Both the position numbers and the translations under genes were made by a program. Of a DNA stretch of 64,000 nucleotides, positions 36,207 to 43,119 are shown in pieces. The DNA is taken from positions 434,001-498,000 of the forward strand of contig JACRHT010000016.1 of the NCBI GenBank assembly GCA_016217545.1. Direction: 5' to 3'. The stretch is from Opitutia bacterium (GTDB taxonomy: Bacteria > Verrucomicrobiota > Verrucomicrobiia > Opitutales > Opitutaceae). The number at the start of each line of letters is the position of its first letter. Position 1 is the stretch's first letter. The notes under the pieces were generated by a model. It saw only the letters and a list, made by a program, of their open reading frames with translations. It was not told the origin of the DNA and did no database searches.

Positions 36207-36494
36207 ATGGAGCCAGTCTTTCCATCACGGGTTGAGTTTCGTTTCGGCATCAAAGGCCGTGGCGTCGCCATCGATCCCGGTGTTCCCTACGAGCCCGCTA
36301 CGCACAGAGTCTATATTGGCGACGAGTTAGAGATCCGACGACCCGATGGCTCGGCTATCTCCACGAAAGTCAGCGGCCTAGAGATGGGCGGTAACCCGAA
36401 GAAGAAGTCATGTTCGATTATTCTTCCGGCAAACGTCGCCGAAGAAGAGATTCCCATCGGGTCGGAAGTCTGGCAAATGACTCGTAGCCGATGA
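36207..36494 (+). CDS. cassette 6: small soluble beta-rich protein
   Basis: 95 residues, mostly beta strands (VEFRFGIKGRGVAIDPGV, VYIGDELEIRRPDGSAISTK, SCSIILPANVAEEEIPIGSE). The GDELEIRRPDG...KVSGLEM stretch looks like the beta-barrel domain II of EF-Tu-type proteins, a weak resemblance. ATG five bases after the R' box; stop before attC 6. Confidence 0.65.
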   Translation: MEPVFPSRVEFRFGIKGRGVAIDPGVPYEPATHRVYIGDELEIRRPDGSAISTKVSGLEMGGNPKKKSCSIILPANVAEEEIPIGSEVWQMTRSR

Positions 36495-36502
36495 AGAAAG
36501 AA

Positions 36503-36568
36503 GCCCAACCAGCTGCCAGTGCCAATGTCGGTGCTGCGCACCGCCATGGCACATCGTAATCGTTGGGC
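36503..36568 (+). repeat. attC 6 (66 bp)
   Basis: R'' GCCCAAC, R' GTTGGGC, both canonical. Core hairpin GGTGC-TGC-GCACC. R'' is the exact complement of the opening box of cassette 6. Confidence 0.93.
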
Positions 36569-36574
36569 AAAACC

Positions 36575-37183
36575 ATGAAGCTCCTCCGCGTTTTCGCTTC
36601 TTTGTTTGTCGCTAGTAGTGCGCTGGCCGCGCCCACACCGAACGACAAAGAAGTGCTCGTCCGCGGTTGGAAGAATGAAGAGCTGCGTCGAATCCTCGAT
36701 GACTTCAAAGCCATGTATCGAGACCGTCTGTCTCCCGATTACGGCGTGGTAGTGCACCCATTGCCCGAAGGTGCTATTCGCCTCACATTCCCGGCAGACC
36801 TTCCGCCCCCATTTTTCGCGTGGCTGGTGAATTACATCCGCTACCCAAAAGACTTCGACCTAAGCACGCGTTCGATCCTTGTGCTTGGAAGGACCACGCT
36901 GAGTTCCGTTTTCGAGCCTCCCGAAAAGAAGATGATCAGTCAGCGGGCCGCGTTTTACGTTCCGGCCGATGATCACGAGTATGATTTGGTTTTCGTGAGA
37001 GTTGGCGTTGCGACCTACGAGCTTTCGTTTGCCAGAGGACAGTGGAAGCTTGTTTCGAATTCTCGTCTGCCTCCTGGCCTCGACGCACTGATGAAAGAAG
37101 AGCCCAACCAACACCTGAGGGCAACTGAGCAAGGCCAAAGTGATATATCAGGCGGCGGAACGAAGGAGAGTGGCGAGCGGTGA
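36575..37183 (+). CDS. cassette 7: secreted protein, C-terminus fused to IS sequence
   Basis: About 202 residues. Signal peptide (LLRVFASLFVASSALAAPTP), then a ~170-residue periplasmic domain (LRRILDDFKAMYRDRLSPDY, PEGAIRLTFPADLPPPFFAW, EYDLVFVRVGVATYELSF). The frame enters attC 7 (EPNQ) and then continues for ~24 residues into the IS110 insertion, ending at 37183, so the natural C-terminus is lost. No family recognised. Confidence 0.65.
   Translation: MKLLRVFASLFVASSALAAPTPNDKEVLVRGWKNEELRRILDDFKAMYRDRLSPDYGVVVHPLPEGAIRLTFPADLPPPFFAWLVNYIRYPKDFDLSTRSILVLGRTTLSSVFEPPEKKMISQRAAFYVPADDHEYDLVFVRVGVATYELSFARGQWKLVSNSRLPPGLDALMKEEPNQHLRATEQGQSDISGGGTKESGER
37102..37110 (+). repeat. attC 7, R'' end only, disrupted by IS110
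   Basis: R'' GCCCAAC followed by CA, then sequence unlike any attC. It complements GTTGGGC opening cassette 7. The IS110-family element begins 2-4 bases past the box. Confidence 0.8.
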
Positions 37184-38690
37184 GTTTCGTTGGGCGAGGG
37201 CGGCGACGTAGCGCGCCTCGTCGTAGGGCACGCGGTCATGCCAGCAGCGCCAGAGCACACGGATCCATTTGAACGCCAAGCCACGCAGGATCGTCTGGTG
37301 ATGTTTGCCGGCGCGCTTTTGTTGGAGGTAATACGCCTTCGCCCAGGCGCACTTTGGGATCGTTTGGCCAGCCCACTCGACGAAGGTTTGGCGGAGGAAC
37401 TTGGGTGCGTTCCACCGCCAGTGCGTCCAGATCTGCCGGCCGCTCTTCTCGCGCACCGGCGCAACGCCGCCGTATTTTTGCAGGCTCGCGGCGCTGGGAT
37501 AGCGCTCCCGGTCGGTGCCGAAGGCGACAAGCAATCTCGGCGCGAGCACCGGCCCTGCGCCCGGCAAACGCACGAACAACTCCGCCTCCGGATGCGCGGC
37601 GAAGCACGCGGTGATGCGTTGCTCGACCTGTTCGATGTGCGACTGCAACGGACGCAGCACGGCCACGAGCAATCGGATCTGCATCACCGCGGGATCGAGG
37701 ACGGCTCGATCCGTGGTCAACGCGCACGCCACGGCAATGCGGTCCAGGCGCTGCGCGATGACTCCCGGTCGGCGGCTGCGGTGTTCGGTGTAGAAGGCGC
37801 GCAAGCTCGCCGGCTTCGCCCGCTGGAGCAACGCGAGCTCCGGCCAACGCTCGAGGAAGTCGAGCGCGAGCGGCGTCCACAGGTCATCGCCGCACAGCTC
37901 CAGCGCCTGCGGGAACATCGTCTTGAGCGTAGAGCGCAGCTCGCACGACAGCTGCGTGCGACGATCGACCGCACCGCGACGCACTTCGTTGAGCGCGGCC
38001 AGCTCCCGCGTCGCGGCGGTGTCCAGGCGCAGCGCGCGCAACTGCTCGCGGTTTTGCGCCAGGATCCGGAGCAACACCACGGCGTCCGGCAGATCGTCCT
38101 TCGCGCCCGAAGGAACGAAGGCTTTGCGGAAGCGTTCGCTGGTGGCCGGATGAACCGGATAGATCGTCAGCCACGGATAATCGACCAAGGCGTGCATGAC
38201 CGCGCTGCGGCCCGCCTCGATCGCCAACGCGACGGGCTGCGCCGCAAAGCGTTCGCCCAACTGGTGCAGCCAGTCGTGGAGCGCTTCCGCGCTGCCCACG
38301 ATGTGGCCGGTCTCCGTCTCTGCGCCCACGCCGAGTGCGAAGGCATGTTCTTCATCGCCCCAGTCCAACGCGACGAGGGCCGCATAGTCGGTCGTCTTCA
38401 TGGTGTTCGTTTTTGGGATGGAGAGCCGGGCTGCAGACTGTATCGTGCGGGACGTGAGAAACGTCGGCACCTGAGGATGCATGACCGGACTCATGAACTG
38501 ACCGGCCGCGATCGAGATTTGGTTCGGATTCCTGCGAAAAGAAACTCGCCAGATGTTCGTGTCGCGACCGGTCAGCAATTAACCGCTTCCGCCCCTCAAC
38601 CCAAGATGAGTCTAGCGAACGAAAGCCGTGCGGCGTGCCCCCGGTCCACTCCAGCTTGGGGCTTCCGCGGACCGGAACCACGCCGCACTG
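37111..38690 (-). mobile_element. IS110-family insertion sequence (ends approximate)
   Basis: Contains one transposase (37148-38401, minus strand) and a ~175-nt structured upstream region. IS110 elements lack classical terminal inverted repeats, so ends cannot be fixed; the left end is set by the broken attC 7, the right end lies between 38575 and attC 8 at 38695. CACCTGAGG occurs at 37112-37120 and 38468-38476; whether this marks a boundary is unknown. Confidence 0.75.
37148..38401 (-). CDS. IS110-family transposase (DEDD recombinase)
   Basis: 417 residues, full length for the family. The RuvC-like N-terminal domain shows the DEDD acids D13 (ALDWGDEE), E62 (AIEAGRS), D103 and D106 (KDDLPDA). 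The C-terminal Transposase_20 region has LPGAGPVLAPRLLVAFGTD, YGGVAPVREKSGR with a candidate serine, and FVEWAGQTIPKCAWAKAYY. It starts at 38401; the frame remains open to 38578, but that part lies in the structured region. Gene looks intact, so the element may be active. Confidence 0.93.
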   Translation of the reverse strand: MKTTDYAALVALDWGDEEHAFALGVGAETETGHIVGSAEALHDWLHQLGERFAAQPVALAIEAGRSAVMHALVDYPWLTIYPVHPATSERFRKAFVPSGAKDDLPDAVVLLRILAQNREQLRALRLDTAATRELAALNEVRRGAVDRRTQLSCELRSTLKTMFPQALELCGDDLWTPLALDFLERWPELALLQRAKPASLRAFYTEHRSRRPGVIAQRLDRIAVACALTTDRAVLDPAVMQIRLLVAVLRPLQSHIEQVEQRITACFAAHPEAELFVRLPGAGPVLAPRLLVAFGTDRERYPSAASLQKYGGVAPVREKSGRQIWTHWRWNAPKFLRQTFVEWAGQTIPKCAWAKAYYLQQKRAGKHHQTILRGLAFKWIRVLWRCWHDRVPYDEARYVAALAQRNSPLATLLRSAA

Positions 38691-38694
38691 GAAC
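38402..38694 (-). ncRNA. putative IS110 bridge RNA region upstream of transposase
   Basis: About 290 bases without a gene. IS110-group elements carry a bridge RNA in the segment 5' of the recombinase. Here a 13-bp stem with one mismatch is visible: TGACCGGCCGCGA (38499-38511) pairs with TCGCGACCGGTCA (38562-38574) around a 50-nt loop. The part from ~38590 to 38694 may be the tail of a decayed cassette 8; no ORF is convincing there. Confidence 0.45.
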
Positions 38695-38755
38695 ACCGAT
38701 ACAGCCGCCAGAGCCAACGGCCCCAAGCGGCCGTGGCTCATCTTGATCGATCGGT
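38695..38755 (+). repeat. attC 8 (61 bp)
   Basis: R'' ACCGATA, R' GATCGGT. Core GGCC-CCAAGC-GGCC region with AGAGCCA/TGGCTC arms. Shortest complete site of the array; its cassette body was lost or replaced by the IS110 insertion. Confidence 0.85.
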
Positions 38756-38764
38756 GGAAGAAAG

Positions 38765-39181
38765 ATGCCATCCCAGAGAAAACTCGTAATCTATCTCGCT
38801 TGTGCTGTTAGCGGATTCGCTCTGCTGGCTGCCGTTTTTCGGGAGCGTCTAGTCGAAGTCGCTCTTCTGGTGTTTTTCGTGTGCGTATTGGCAGATGGTC
38901 TCATCGACGGTGCCCTTACCTACGGGATGCGTAGTGCGAAGAGATTATATCGACGGAAGGAGAATCCGGTAGCCTATTGGCTTATCGCGGCATTCTGGTG
39001 CGCCCTTATTGTAACGATGGGCGCCATGCTCCTCCGAGGCGCACCCAGAAGAAGAGCCGATCCAGCCGCCAGAGACAACGCGCGGGAAGTGACCGTGATT
39101 CGCATGGCCCAGCTCCGCTCCGCATCTCCAGTTGCCCCAAAGGGCTCACTCCACGCTCGCCCGCGCGTATCTCACCTTTAA
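38765..39181 (+). CDS. cassette 9: three-helix membrane protein with long attC-encoded tail
   Basis: 138 residues. Helices LVIYLACAVSGFALLAAVF, LVEVALLVFFVCVLADGLID and AYWLIAAFWCALIVTMGAML, then residues ~96-138 are translated from attC 9 in a frame other than that giving the EPIQ tail (RADPAARDNAREVTVIRMAQ...). The stop TAA at 39179 is only two bases before the R' box. No family recognised. Confidence 0.65.
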   Translation: MPSQRKLVIYLACAVSGFALLAAVFRERLVEVALLVFFVCVLADGLIDGALTYGMRSAKRLYRRKENPVAYWLIAAFWCALIVTMGAMLLRGAPRRRADPAARDNAREVTVIRMAQLRSASPVAPKGSLHARPRVSHL

Positions 39182-39189
39182 CGTTGGGC
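39056..39189 (+). repeat. attC 9 (134 bp)
   Basis: R'' GCCGATC (one mismatch to the complement of GATCGGT), R' GTTGGGC. Long class; translated almost end to end by cassette 9. Confidence 0.92.
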
Positions 39190-39195
39190 AAAAAT

Positions 39196-39633
39196 ATGCC
39201 ACGCGACGCCGCCACCTTAGTCAGCGAACTTCGTAAGTTCACCGCGGACGACTTCGATTACATGAAGGGTGCCAAAGGCCCAGAACGCCTTTATGCGCTT
39301 TGTGAAGAAGTGGAGGCTCTGCTCGAGCCGATGTCCATTTTTCCGGAGTTCTTTGCGCTCATCGAGCGCCTTTCAGATTCCGAGTTGGGCACCCCGGGTC
39401 CGCTTGTGCACACCATGGAGAAGCACAGCGGCCACTATGAGCAGTTTCTCGCAGAATCCCTGAAGAGGAAGCCCACGGATCTCACAGTCTGGATGGTGAA
39501 TCGCATCCTGAATGGAGAACCCGCTGATTCGGCTTTCTGGATGGATCAGCTTTCTACCGCAGCTGAGCATCCCTCGGCGACCCCGCTCGTGAAGGAGCAG
39601 GCGCTGCACTTCATCGAGTTTCAGAAGAAATGA
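39196..39633 (+). CDS. cassette 10: helical soluble protein, possibly immunity-like
   Basis: 145 residues, acidic and helical (LVSELRKFTADDFDYMKGAK, LYALCEEVEALLEPM, LGTPGPLVHTMEKHSGHYEQ, TDLTVWMVNRILNG). The GTPGPLVHxxE...Y...L..SL.R.PT...WM.NRILN pattern is like HEAT-type immunity proteins of polymorphic toxin systems; no toxin gene is next to it. Start at 39196 after R'. Confidence 0.68.
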   Translation: MPRDAATLVSELRKFTADDFDYMKGAKGPERLYALCEEVEALLEPMSIFPEFFALIERLSDSELGTPGPLVHTMEKHSGHYEQFLAESLKRKPTDLTVWMVNRILNGEPADSAFWMDQLSTAAEHPSATPLVKEQALHFIEFQKK

Positions 39634-39640
39634 AGAAGAA

Positions 39641-39707
39641 GCCCAACAAGCGGCCAGAGCCAATGTCGGTGCTGCGCACCGCCATGGCTCATCACTGAAC
39701 GTTGGCC
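39641..39707 (+). repeat. attC 10 (67 bp)
   Basis: R'' GCCCAAC exactly complements GTTGGGC opening cassette 10; R' GTTGGCC. Core GGTGC-TGC-GCACC, arms AGAGCCA/TGGCTC; closely related to attC 6 and attC 16. Confidence 0.93.
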
Positions 39708-39712
39708 GGAAG

Positions 39713-40117
39713 ATGAACTCCCGTAGGCGAAAGCTTCTAGTCGGTTTCGGAGTGTGCGGAGCCCTGTTTCTTGCAGTTCGAGCCGTTGCGCTGGTTCCCT
39801 CGATCCAAGACTCGCTCTGCCGGCTGATGTCGCGTGCCGTGTATCGGGACAGCCCGACCGCTGTCGCTGCTCTTCTCGTCGCTGGCGCGAGCCCGAATCG
39901 CTCAGTTCACGGCAGCACACCTGCGATACATGCGGCAGCCGCTCTGGATCGGGTCGCCATTCTTAGGCTACTGCTCGCCGTCGGAGCCGACCCAAACCTA
40001 AAGACAAAGTTTGAGGTCACACCGCTTTGGGAAGCCGAAAATCGAAAAGCAGAAGAAGCAGTTCGGCTATTGCGGGCCGCTGGTGGCTACGCCTATATCA
40101 GCCCCAACGCTCCATGA
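39713..40117 (+). CDS. cassette 11: membrane-anchored ankyrin-repeat protein
   Basis: 134 residues. An N-terminal helix (LLVGFGVCGALFLAVRAVAL) anchors two to three ankyrin repeats: DSPTAVAALLVAGASPNRSV, GSTPAIHAAAALDRVAILRLLLAVGADPN split across the second, and EVTPLWEAENRKAEEAVRLL. Ankyrin proteins mediate protein contacts and occur as immunity or inhibitor proteins in bacteria. Stop before attC 11. Confidence 0.78.
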   Translation: MNSRRRKLLVGFGVCGALFLAVRAVALVPSIQDSLCRLMSRAVYRDSPTAVAALLVAGASPNRSVHGSTPAIHAAAALDRVAILRLLLAVGADPNLKTKFEVTPLWEAENRKAEEAVRLLRAAGGYAYISPNAP

Positions 40118-40124
40118 AGAAAGA

Positions 40125-40194
40125 GGCCAACCAGGCGCCACAGACAACTCCGGGGAGCTGCGCTCCCCTCCGTGTCTGAGCTCAATCGATCGGC
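40125..40194 (+). repeat. attC 11 (70 bp)
   Basis: R'' GGCCAAC exactly complements GTTGGCC opening cassette 11; R' GATCGGC. Core GGGGAGC-TGC-GCTCCCC, nearly identical to attC 2. Confidence 0.93.
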
Positions 40195-40200
40195 GAAAAG

Positions 40201-40566
40201 ATGCATCCCGTTGCAGGCATCCTTGAGGTCGAGATCGCGAAGGCTGGCTGGCACGTGTCTCGGAAAGAAGAACCAGATGTTTGGTGGACGGATGGGGCCT
40301 GGGTCATCGAGTCTGGCGACGCTTCGGCTGTTCTGACTTTTCTCGTGGACCCACAGGCAGACGTGCATCGACGGAAGAAAGGCGAGGCGCTGTGGGCGGT
40401 GAAGGCGTCGGCGACTGCGCCCGCCCAATGGCAAGGCAGCACGGGTGAGGTATCTCTGACTCTTGGGAAGAATTGGCGGGAGCGTATCGGAGAGTTCATT
40501 CGGAGCCTAAATCGCTTTCGGACCAAAGAGCCGATCCAGCCACTAGAGACAACGCGCGGAGTTTGA
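40201..40566 (+). CDS. cassette 12: soluble protein with attC tail
   Basis: 121 residues; alpha/beta, no signal peptide (VAGILEVEIAKAGWHVSRKE, TDGAWVIESGDASAVLTFLV, TGEVSLTLGKNWRERIGEFI). Ends in the attC-encoded EPIQPLETTRGV. Its central part has a layout similar to cassettes 14 and 17. Function unknown. Confidence 0.66.
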   Translation: MHPVAGILEVEIAKAGWHVSRKEEPDVWWTDGAWVIESGDASAVLTFLVDPQADVHRRKKGEALWAVKASATAPAQWQGSTGEVSLTLGKNWRERIGEFIRSLNRFRTKEPIQPLETTRGV

Positions 40567-40663
40567 CCGTCACTCGCATGGCCCAGCTCCGCTCAGCATT
40601 TGCCGTTGCTCAAAAGAGCTCACTCCACGCTCGCCCGCGCGTGTCTCACCTTTAACGATCGGC
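40530..40663 (+). repeat. attC 12 (134 bp)
   Basis: R'' GCCGATC exactly complements GATCGGC opening cassette 12; R' GATCGGC. Long class. Confidence 0.93.
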
Positions 40664-40672
40664 GGAAGAAAG

Positions 40673-40954
40673 ATGAAGCGCCTTGCCATTGCACTGTTTT
40701 CCACCGGCTGGCTCGTTCCAGCGTGGCTCGGAGTGAGCAGCATCATGACTATTCTGGACGCAGAAGTGTGGCCGCTGCTGCGAGGCGGACATCCGGCCAA
40801 CAGCTTTCCCTTTGTTGGCTTCGGCACGCGCTGTTTTGCGATTTCGTTTCTGTGGCTCGCTACGGTGATCGTTTTCTGGAGCTGGCAGCTTGCACCGCTG
40901 GTCTTGGCGAAGAAAGAGGCGATCCAGCCACTGGAGACAACGCGCGGAGTTTGA
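40673..40954 (+). CDS. cassette 13: small two-helix membrane protein with attC tail
   Basis: 93 residues. Helices LAIALFSTGWLVPAWLGVSS and CFAISFLWLATVIVFWSWQL; the loop between holds EVWPLLRGGHPAN. The C-terminus AKKEAIQPLETTRGV is attC-encoded with one change (EA instead of EP, following the R'' variant GGCGATC). RBS-like GGAAGAAAG before the ATG. Confidence 0.68.
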   Translation: MKRLAIALFSTGWLVPAWLGVSSIMTILDAEVWPLLRGGHPANSFPFVGFGTRCFAISFLWLATVIVFWSWQLAPLVLAKKEAIQPLETTRGV

Positions 40955-41051
40955 CCGTGATTCGCATGGCCCAGCTCCGCTCTGCATTTCCCGTTCTTCA
41001 AAAGGGCTCACTCCACGCTCGCCCGCGCGTGTCTCACCTTTAACGATGGGC
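40918..41051 (+). repeat. attC 13 (134 bp)
   Basis: R'' GGCGATC (one mismatch to the complement of GATCGGC), R' GATGGGC. Long class. Confidence 0.92.
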
Positions 41052-41065
41052 GAAGAGAGTCATCC

Positions 41066-41374
41066 ATGAAGAGAGCCGACGCATATCCGATCTTGGTCCA
41101 AGAGCTCAAGCGTTGGCGCATACTGCCGAAGAAAGAGTTACTTGGGTATGTCGGCCAAAAGCCATCACCTCGGGCAGTTCGCATCGGAGAAGAAGAAGTT
41201 AGTGTCGAAGTCGAAGTCGGTTGGGCTGACGATCATCAGACCCGTGTGTGCGTCACGGCTATCGCGAATGGACCAAGCCATTGGCGGCTTGAGCGACTTG
41301 AAGAGAAGATCACGCTGCGCATAGCAGCAGAAGAAGAGCCCATCCAGCCGTCAGAGACAACGCGCGGAAAGTGA
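41066..41374 (+). CDS. cassette 14: small soluble protein with attC tail
   Basis: 102 residues. Helical start (ADAYPILVQELKRWRILPKK), then strands EEEVSVEVEVGWADDHQTRV, CVTAIANGPSHWRLERLEEK. Ends with attC-encoded EEPIQPSETTRGK. GPSHWRLERL resembles GPAHFRIIRR of cassette 17. Unknown function. Confidence 0.66.
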   Translation: MKRADAYPILVQELKRWRILPKKELLGYVGQKPSPRAVRIGEEEVSVEVEVGWADDHQTRVCVTAIANGPSHWRLERLEEKITLRIAAEEEPIQPSETTRGK

Positions 41375-41471
41375 CCGTAAATCGCGTGGCCCAGCTCCGC
41401 TCAGCATTTTCCGTTTCTCAAAAGGACTCACTGCACGCTCGCCCGCGCGTGTCTCACCTTTAACGATCGGC
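41338..41471 (+). repeat. attC 14 (134 bp)
   Basis: R'' GCCCATC exactly complements the unusual GATGGGC box opening cassette 14; R' GATCGGC. Long class. Confidence 0.93.
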
Positions 41472-41478
41472 GGAAAGA

Positions 41479-41733
41479 ATGAGCGCAGCGACCGACAATC
41501 CCGACATTAAGAAAAGATGGCCGAGATGGCTGCGTGTGTTTTTGTGGATGGAAGCCGTCATTGGTGTGTTCGTGTTGGCCGCGGTATTTGCCGAAACACC
41601 AGCTCAGCAGTTACGCAACGCCGTCATTGTCGGAGCAGTTGCTTACGGCCTCTATCGATGGTTGTGGAAGCAAGGCGACCAGAGGTCGGAGAAAGAGCCG
41701 ATCCAGCCACTAGAGACAACGCGCGGGAAGTGA
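41479..41733 (+). CDS. cassette 15: small two-helix membrane protein with attC tail
   Basis: 84 residues. Charged N terminus (TDNPDIKKRWPRW), helices LRVFLWMEAVIGVFVLAAVF and AVIVGAVAYGLYRWLW, then SEKEPIQPLETTRGK whose last 12 residues come from attC 15. Unknown function. Confidence 0.68.
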   Translation: MSAATDNPDIKKRWPRWLRVFLWMEAVIGVFVLAAVFAETPAQQLRNAVIVGAVAYGLYRWLWKQGDQRSEKEPIQPLETTRGK

Positions 41734-41830
41734 CCGTAATTCGCATGGCCCAGCTCCGCTCAGCATCATCAGTTTTTCAAAGGGGCTCACTGCACGCTCG
41801 CCCGCGCGTGTCTCACCTTTAACGTTAGCC
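41697..41830 (+). repeat. attC 15 (134 bp)
   Basis: R'' GCCGATC exactly complements GATCGGC opening cassette 15; R' GTTAGCC. Long class. Confidence 0.93.
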
Positions 41831-41836
41831 AAGAAG

Positions 41837-42211
41837 ATGACCACCGTAGGAACACGCGTAGTTCTCACCGAAGACGAGGGGCGCAGGCTGTTCAAAGAGC
41901 AGCTACCGCTTTCGGGCACTGTCGAGCGGGAGATTGTCTCCATCGACGGGAGTCGATGGTCGCTTCTCGCTCTCGATCGCTCCTTCGACTACCAAGTGCA
42001 AGATGCGCAGACGAAGGCTTTCCGCGGATTTGAAGTGAAGAGGCTCTTGATTCGCTCTCGCTGGAGTGGCTATTCCGTCGGTGGCTCAGTGCCCACATCG
42101 GTGTTTGTGCTGATCGCTGGCGACGAACGCCTGTTCGACGAAGAAAAGATCGATCCAAAGAAATTCTATTTCGAAGCATGGGCCATGTGCGAAAATGAAA
42201 AGAAGGGCTAA
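41837..42211 (+). CDS. cassette 16: soluble protein of unknown function
   Basis: 124 residues, alpha/beta, no leader (VVLTEDEGRRLFKEQLPLSG, VEREIVSIDGSRWSLLALDR, SVPTSVFVLIAGDERLF). Acidic with a lysine-rich end (CENEKKG). The stop TAA lies inside the R'' box of attC 16, so the gene uses the whole cassette body. Confidence 0.68.
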   Translation: MTTVGTRVVLTEDEGRRLFKEQLPLSGTVEREIVSIDGSRWSLLALDRSFDYQVQDAQTKAFRGFEVKRLLIRSRWSGYSVGGSVPTSVFVLIAGDERLFDEEKIDPKKFYFEAWAMCENEKKG

Positions 42212-42272
42212 CAAGCGTCCAGAGCCAATGGCGGGGCTGCGCCCCGCCATGGCTCATCACTGAACGATCGGC
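42206..42272 (+). repeat. attC 16 (67 bp)
   Basis: R'' GGCTAAC exactly complements GTTAGCC opening cassette 16; R' GATCGGC. Core GGCGGGGC-TGC-GCCCCGCC, arms AGAGCCA/TGGCTC. Confidence 0.94.
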
Positions 42273-42281
42273 GGAAGAAAA

Positions 42282-42620
42282 ATGAAGATTACCGACTTCG
42301 CAGACATAACCTACGGCGTCATCGAGGGAACCGACTTCGAGGACTACATCCCGAGCTTGTGCCTACCCGGCAAAAACAAGATTAAGGCGCTTCAGGGCAT
42401 CCCCAAAGAAGAAGAGAGCAATATTCGAGAGATCGCATTGGATTGGGCCACCAATTCCGCCGACGAAGCCGAAGAGTTCTTAGTCGCATTTCGTGAGGGT
42501 CCAGCGCACTTCAGGATTATCCGTCGATCCGATGGCGCGTTCGAAGAAGCCCTTTTCCCCGCTCAGAAGGCCGATCCAGCCGGCACAGACAACGACCGGG
42601 CTGCGCCCGGTCGTGTCTGA
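42282..42620 (+). CDS. cassette 17: small soluble protein ending in attC
   Basis: 112 residues, acidic (ADITYGVIEGTDFEDYIPSL, EEESNIREIALDWATNSADE, EFLVAFREGPAHFRIIRRSD). The last ~17 residues (ADPAGTDNDRAAPGRV) come from attC 17. Weakly similar in layout to cassette 14. Unknown function. Confidence 0.64.
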   Translation: MKITDFADITYGVIEGTDFEDYIPSLCLPGKNKIKALQGIPKEEESNIREIALDWATNSADEAEEFLVAFREGPAHFRIIRRSDGAFEEALFPAQKADPAGTDNDRAAPGRV

Positions 42621-42635
42621 CCTCAATCGATCGGC
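42570..42635 (+). repeat. attC 17 (66 bp)
   Basis: R'' GCCGATC exactly complements GATCGGC opening cassette 17; R' GATCGGC. Core GACCGGGC-TGC-GCCCGGTC, arms ACAGACA/TGTCTG. Confidence 0.93.
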
Positions 42636-42643
42636 GGAAGAAT

Positions 42644-43030
42644 ATGAAAATCCACCACATCCTTTTGTCTCTCGGATTTATCGCTGTCGTGGCGTTCGCT
42701 GCCGAGCCGACGCCAGCACCACCAAAGGTGTCAAAAGAAGACGCCGCGAAGCTAGAAGAAGAAAAGAAGACGTGGCCCAAGACTGTGGACGAAGCAGTCA
42801 CGCGCATCCTATCGACGATGCCAGAAAAAGACCGGAAGATCGTCAGGGACACGGCGGAAGATGACCTCATCCAGTTTCACCACGGCTGGGGCACGGGTAT
42901 TCGGAATAGCTTTGGCTTATGGCGTGGAAACAAGGCCCTCATGGAAGACTGCAAGTCGGATCACCCCGACGATGCATCGATGGTCATTATCTTTGCCGTC
43001 TGGAAGCGGCTACAGAGTGAAAAGAAATGA
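42644..43030 (+). CDS. cassette 18: secreted DUF6794-like protein
   Basis: 128 residues. Signal peptide (IHHILLSLGFIAVVAFAAEP), a Lys/Glu-rich linker, then a compact helical domain: TWPKTVDEAVTRILSTMPEK, AEDDLIQFHHGWGTGIRNSF, GLWRGNKALMEDCKSDHPDD, SMVIIFAVWKRL. The DLIxFHxGxGxxIRNxFGLWxGN and HPDDASMVII patterns match the DUF6794 type as I remember it. Role unknown. Confidence 0.78.
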   Translation: MKIHHILLSLGFIAVVAFAAEPTPAPPKVSKEDAAKLEEEKKTWPKTVDEAVTRILSTMPEKDRKIVRDTAEDDLIQFHHGWGTGIRNSFGLWRGNKALMEDCKSDHPDDASMVIIFAVWKRLQSEKK

Positions 43031-43034
43031 AGAG

Positions 43035-43101
43035 GCCGATCCAGAGCACTACAGACAACGACGGGACTGCGCCCCGTCGTGTCTGACCGCAGTCGCTGGG
43101 C
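43035..43101 (+). repeat. attC 18 (67 bp)
   Basis: R'' GCCGATC exactly complements GATCGGC opening cassette 18; R' GCTGGGC is a further variant of the GTT triplet. Core GACGGGAC-TGC-GCCCCGTC with one mismatch. Confidence 0.9.
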
Positions 43102-43119
43102 AGAATAAAGAAATTTACC

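Noticed and set aside
38402-38578. N-terminal extension of the IS110 transposase to 38578
   Set aside because: Family proteins start near the DxG motif, and this stretch contains the long inverted repeat expected for a guide RNA region.
37190-38746. Long plus-strand open frame antisense to the IS110 transposase
   Set aside because: The minus-strand frame has clear DEDD transposase motifs; the plus-strand frame is Arg/Ala-rich shadow coding typical of high-GC DNA.
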